Below, one piece after another: positions 8,114 to 11,933 of a DNA stretch of 11,933 bases; the first letter of the stretch is position 1; every line of letters begins with the position of its first letter. The position numbers were made by a program, and so were the translations under genes. The notes under the pieces are model-generated. The model made no database searches, had not been told where the DNA came from, and saw nothing but the letters and a program-made list of their open reading frames with translations. The DNA is from Glomus cerebriforme. Taxonomy: Eukaryota > Glomeromycota > Glomeromycetes > Glomerales > Glomeraceae. Location: contig QKYT01000030.1 in the NCBI GenBank assembly GCA_003550305.1, positions 199,989 to 211,921 of the forward strand, given 5' to 3'.

Positions 8114-8249
8114 TAGTGTTCCAATCCGAGAATATCCGTCATCTATATGATCCGATATGTCATCCATTTATCCGATCCGGTTGGAATTCGCAATCTGTTG
8201 ATCATTAGAGAAATCCGCCGGATAACGGATATCCTTAATGGAGCTACAA
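8114..8249. mobile_element. TCCG-rich segment, possible decayed hAT-type miniature element
   Basis: TAGTGTTCCAATCCG at 8114-8128 resembles a hAT terminal repeat. The segment carries six TCCG and two inverted CGGA motifs, and GAATATCCGTCATC (8130-8143) is mirrored imperfectly by the reverse complement of GATAACGGATATCC (8221-8234), 12 of 14 positions. GATCCGG and repeated ATCCG strings are typical of hAT subterminal regions. The right end near 8249 is only weakly similar to an inverted copy of the left, and no 8-bp target duplication was found. A chance or regulatory repeat is possible. Confidence 0.35.
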
Positions 8250-8328
8250 ATTTCTTCTGTATCTAGAAAAATTATTTAAAAATATTTTTTCTTCAGACCA
8301 CTAATGGCGCCAATGGCTTTGATTTCTT

Positions 8329-8599
8329 TTACAACATTAAGTTCTGTTGATGTTTAAATTTAATTATCGATCGGGCATCTTGTAATAGCTTAGTGGAAAT
8401 ACAATATTTAGTTAAAGGTTTATATAGTTGTGGCACACGTTCTTTATATAATTTTTGTCGGTTAAAATCACCTGCCCTGGGCAAAATCCACTAAGCAGTT
8501 TGACGAATAGATGTTTCAGAATTATGTCCAAATTCACTAAGTCTCCCGAGTAGGCATCGCTTACTATTTGATATTTTATAGATATTATTTATGATAGCA
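8329..8599 (-). pseudogene. Relic coding fragment, family not recognised
   Basis: On the minus strand one frame runs from about 8599 to TAA at 8331-8329 with a single internal TAG. The peptide is far from AT-noise: SKRCLLGRLSEFGHNSETS then IRQTA, TAG, WILPRAGDFNRQKLYKERV, PQLYKPLTKYCISTKLLQ and DARSIIKFKHQQNLML. It is basic, with a normal amino acid mix and less AT-biased codons. It lies beside the possible hAT relic but shows no transposase motif I can name. A little more sequence with the same look (KKSKPLAPLVV) follows the stop. Most likely a fragment of a decayed gene or mobile-element protein. Confidence 0.4.
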
Positions 8600-9419
8600 T
8601 TATTTGGTATTCACGACAAATAATAGCCAATTAAATAAATATCATTAATTGTAATCAAAATTTCCGGAATAATCCTAGATGATCAAAATTAAAATAGAAT
8701 CTTGACTAAATACACTCATTGTTCGTAATCAAAAATAATTTTATAATGCTAAAGATCGGAAATAAAAATTTTAGCTTTAGAAAAGTTATGCGTAAAAAAT
8801 TTTATGAAAGATATTTGAGACATATATTTTAACGAACCATCTTTCGTACATTATGTCGGAAATATGAAGCTTGTTATATATTAATAATGTCATCATAATA
8901 ATAAAAAAAAAATAATATTCTAACCTCAATTAAAATAAAAACCAATTTAATAATTTTAATGATTAATAATTTACTTAGTTGGGTTTATTTATGATGTACA
9001 CAAAAATCAATTTTTAATGATGTACTATGTAGTAATCAAAATTCCTATATTTTCTTTGAGATTTTTTTTGCTCCTTAATTTAATTCAAAAGAATTGAATA
9101 TAAATAATATAAATTATGTCAGTACTTTACGTCAGCACAAGTCAATGAAACTTATAAAAGCGCCTAATTTATTGTATTATAATAATTTGCGTGAAAATCA
9201 TGGTAGAACTGAGTACAGTCAGTACACGAAAATATTTCGCAAACGGGATTAAGTAAACGCACAAAATCACTTATATTTATCGACGAATTTTACATAAATA
9301 ATAGAAATATAGATATGAGTTTTAATAGAATACTTCATTTTCAAATCACAGTATTTGAAAAAAAATGCCTAAATAAACCGTAAAACAGAGGATAAAATAA
9401 TAATAACATTAACAAAGAA
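8600..9419. other. AT-rich intergenic region 3' of the Hsp70-like gene
   Basis: No open frame of note and no clear repeat. Somewhat less AT-rich around 9120-9260, where CAGTAC occurs repeatedly (near 9119, 9215 and 9220). The last 100 bp would hold the 3' UTR of the Hsp70-like gene. Polyadenylation signals cannot be told from background. Confidence 0.5.
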
Positions 9420-11718
9420 TCAAAAATTTAATCCAATATCAAGTTCAGTTTCATATTTACAATCAGTTTTAACGTTTTGAGCAATGACCTTAATTTTCAT
9501 ATTATCGAAAATTAAAGTAATTGAAATAGCATCTTTTTTACTAAGTATAGCGGCATTGATTCTAAGCTTATTCAACAAACTTACTTCAGGAGAATCACAA
9601 TATTTCACATCATATTCATTTGTAACAAATAAATCTAAACCGTTTCGTGATATGAAACTTGAACTAAAAATCATTGAAATTCCCGTATTGATAGGAATTT
9701 CATCTCCTCGTTTAGCTATTCGTAAAAAAATATTAATCATTCCATCTGAAAGTTTACGTTCAATCGGATCACCATGATTCCACTTGCGAGTAACTTTAAT
9801 TCCTAAGGGAATACAACAATTGTTTATTTCTTACTAAAAAAACGTTTTTTAATTAGTTATAAACTTACCATATGTCTTATTAAAAACACGTGAGGCAATG
9901 ACTAGTCTATGCATGTTTAGCTCATCTGGTTCATTATACATGAGACCATATTGTACAGCTAATTTAACAAGTCGTAAGTTTGTAAAAAAAAATTATGTTA
10001 ATAAAAGAAAGGCATTAAAGTCATATATAAATATAAAACATCTTACCTCCTTTAACAATTACTGACAATGGATTTGTAGGAATATTTATTATTTGACTAA
10101 ATTCTTGTTTAATTCTTGCTTGTAAATAATTTGATTGACTAAACTCACCAACAAGGAATATGGCTTCGCAATCGTTAATTATATATAGTTGTGAACGAAT
10201 TAAATGTAAAATTCTTTCTATTACTGGATCAAACATTGCTTTAACATCTTCAAATTTCAATTCAATAATCCAATCTTGATTTTCCAATTGTTCACGTTCT
10301 GAATCTTTAACGTATTGTTCAATAGCCGGACATAATTCTAAATAATTAAGATCCAGTATATTATATAAGAAGTTTAGTTTAAAATTTAAAAAGGCAAATT
10401 ATTTATTTGTTACCATAAAAATCTAAATCAGGTGGGTTAAAATCTTTTTGTTGACCAGTAAATTGGAATTTGACACGTTCACAAAACTTTTTTACCATAT
10501 ATTGAAATTGATCATAATGATTACTCCTAAAAAGATCAATTGCTGATAGACCAACTTTACGACCAACGAACTTAATAAATTCATCATCAACAAAATTTCC
10601 ACCACAATAGTCTACTATTTTTCCAGTAATATCACCAAATTTTTTATCTTCAAAAATATTCTGTGTTGTTATGTCTATTGTGTTATTACCACAATCAACA
10701 ACCATAAATGATGCTAGAGAATAAAGAATGAACAAAAATTTGTATTATATTTTTAAAGTGGTCCCAAAATTTAATTAGAATGATTTACTTACTGCCAACA
10801 CTAATATTAGATTCATTTAAATTTGTATTTATACAATAAAATGAATTAGCTTCGTCTAATAAAATAATGAATCATGAGTTACATAATATGCCATGTAGCA
10901 AACACATAAAAATATGTTACACTCACGCTTAGTTATAAATACTAGCCTTGAACTATTTTTGTAACTAATTATATCAGCATTATGTGCACATGCGCGCATA
11001 ATATCATTGGCTTTTTCATCATATTCAGTTGAAACCTACAAATCAATTTATGTTATTAATCATAAAATTATCCGACAAAGAATTTTTTTTGAAAAAAAAG
11101 AAAATATTTTAATACCGGCATTACAAATAAAATGTGCCTATAAAAGTCAATTCCTGGATAACAAGAATTTATAGTCTCCTCAATGAGTCCACGCATTTCT
11201 CTAAGATAATCTGTAATGGCTTGTTTATAACTCAAACCATTTGGTAAAGGAGGATAATTATCCATTCTACTCAAGCATAATAAAAAATTTTCTACAAGTT
11301 TTATATTAGAATTTTTCTTTCTCCTACTTAATGCAGAGTACCCCCAAGATATCAAATTAAATGATTCATCATATTTTAGAACTGTTGGGTTCCTAAAACT
11401 ACCCGACATGCCTTGCCATTGATCATGTACAATTATATTATTTGAACTCAATATATGAGCGTAAGCAAAAGACTGTTGGTCAATAGAATAATATTATAAA
11501 AAAATCTTAATAATTGATAATTTTTAGAATTTAATTTCTGAAAAAAGATGAAAACTTACTGAATATTTTATTCCAAAATCTTTTAAAAAATAGTAAAATT
11601 CCGAATTTAAAAAATAATGAATTAATGCATCATTTACCTATTTCATTTTTTTTAAAAAAAAAAAACTTCTTTAATTATAATTACCTAAGCCTACAATAAC
11701 ACGAATATCTTCCCCCAT
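9420..11718 (-). CDS. HSPA12-type Hsp70-like ATPase-fold protein, 9 exons
   Basis: Exons in coding order: 11718-11685, 11579-11560, 11472-11116, 11035-10927, 10855-10793, 10713-10414, 10337-10047, 9958-9869 and 9802-9420. All introns are GT-AG and 66-105 bp. The join is 1647 nt, 548 residues without interruption, which strongly supports the model. Start: MGEDIRVIVGL, the usual opening of this fungal family. Actin-fold landmarks follow: phosphate-1 DFGIKYSSFAYAH (12-24), ITKHEA, phosphate-2 VVDCGNNTIDIT (199-210), DYCGGNFVDDEF (229-240), WIIELKFEDVKAMFDPV (317-333), adenosine-loop LVGEFSQSNYLQ (356-367), AVQYGL, then a beta-rich C-terminal part without a classical Hsp70 lid. Family members usually read DFGTTYSG, DCGGGT and LVGGFSES, so conserved Thr/Gly residues have changed in all three loops; ATP binding may be altered or lost. 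It is probably a cytosolic signalling or stress-type ATPase relative; its substrate is unknown. Confidence 0.88.
11560..11579 (-). other. 20-nt microexon carrying the phosphate-1 loop
   Basis: Between AG at 11581-11580 and GTAAGT starting at 11559 lie 20 bases that complete the split Asp codon and encode FGIKYS. Skipping it would shift the frame (20 is not a multiple of 3) and remove the phosphate-1 motif. Both flanking introns (11580-11684 and 11473-11559) have consensus ends. Confidence 0.7.
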
Positions 11719-11933
11719 GACATAATTTCTGGGAAAGAAAAAAAATTCTATATCGGATATTGTATCATTTCATTCATTTGTATGGCTTGTATTAACATAT
11801 CATTTGATTTGCACTATTTTAGAAATGATCACCAATTCAGGCGTAATCATATGGCAATCCGTTAATCTGTTCTGTGTCAAAAGTCCCAAAAATTTCCCTT
11901 TTGCAACAGTTTACCGAATATTTGGAAATTTAA
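11719..11933 (-). promoter_or_regulatory. Presumed 5' flank of the Hsp70-like gene
   Basis: Upstream of the ATG at 11718. A second ATG at 11723-11721 is out of frame and meets TAG after ten codons, so the downstream ATG is preferred. A pyrimidine-rich run precedes the start on the coding strand (TTTTTTTTCTTTCCC at 11748-11734). I see no heat-shock element (nGAAn arrays) that can be defended. The right edge carries AAATTTCC and its inverted copy GGAAATTT (11923-11930), too short to interpret. Confidence 0.35.

Noticed and set aside
7675..9419. tRNA, rRNA or CRISPR content in the large intergenic gap
   Set aside because: No cloverleaf-like sequence with a T-loop GTTCGA-type motif, no rRNA-like block and no regularly spaced direct repeats could be seen.
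9484..9777. 97-codon open frame on the + strand
   Set aside because: Antisense to the last exon of the Hsp70-like gene, whose frame is supported by family motifs and phase-consistent introns.
11887..11930. AAATTTCC/GGAAATTT inverted repeat at the right edge
   Set aside because: Eight-base arms made mostly of A/T are expected by chance at this composition, and the element would run off the window.

Overview
The window looks like nuclear DNA of an arbuscular mycorrhizal fungus of the Rhizophagus/Glomus type. It is very AT-rich, its genes are cut by many 65-130 bp GT-AG introns, and three gene families greatly expanded in those fungi lie side by side: F-box/LRR-like proteins, zinc-ribbon protein kinases, and HSPA12-type Hsp70-like ATPases. 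The organism assignment rests on family recognition and composition; no database search was possible.

Layout. 3-89 (+) is a short coding-like tail, possibly a truncated FAR1-type protein. 90-1104 is AT-rich, with one inverted repeat and one 52-codon open segment. 1105-2133 (-) is a decayed F-box protein gene with frameshifts and stop codons. 2134-3398 holds a doubtful hydrophobic ORF, a compact GC-richer 29-codon ORF and a TAGA microsatellite. 3399-7674 (+) is a nine-exon kinase-family gene whose first six exons each carry the same module, a C-x2-C-x9-C-x2-C zinc ribbon followed by a kinase N-lobe-like segment. The first five are degenerate; the sixth leads into a complete kinase C-lobe. An in-frame TGA replaces a conserved Trp in module 6, ahead of the catalytic lysine. 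7675-9419 is mostly non-coding, with two hairpins, a small TCCG-rich element that may be a hAT relic, and a broken coding fragment on the minus strand. 9420-11718 (-) is a nine-exon Hsp70-like gene whose exons join into an uninterrupted 548-residue frame. 11719-11933 is its upstream region.

How the parts relate. The kinase and Hsp70-like genes are convergent and share no visible regulation; there is no operon logic. The most unusual locus is the kinase gene. A half-gene unit containing an intron has been tandemly duplicated, with intron donors 509-546 bp apart, giving a chain of zinc ribbons and dead N-lobes in front of one kinase. It may be a new multi-module scaffold or a pseudogene caught during expansion; the TGA at 6357-6359 is the key point to test. 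The Hsp70-like protein keeps the fold signatures of its family but has changes in all three nucleotide-binding loops.
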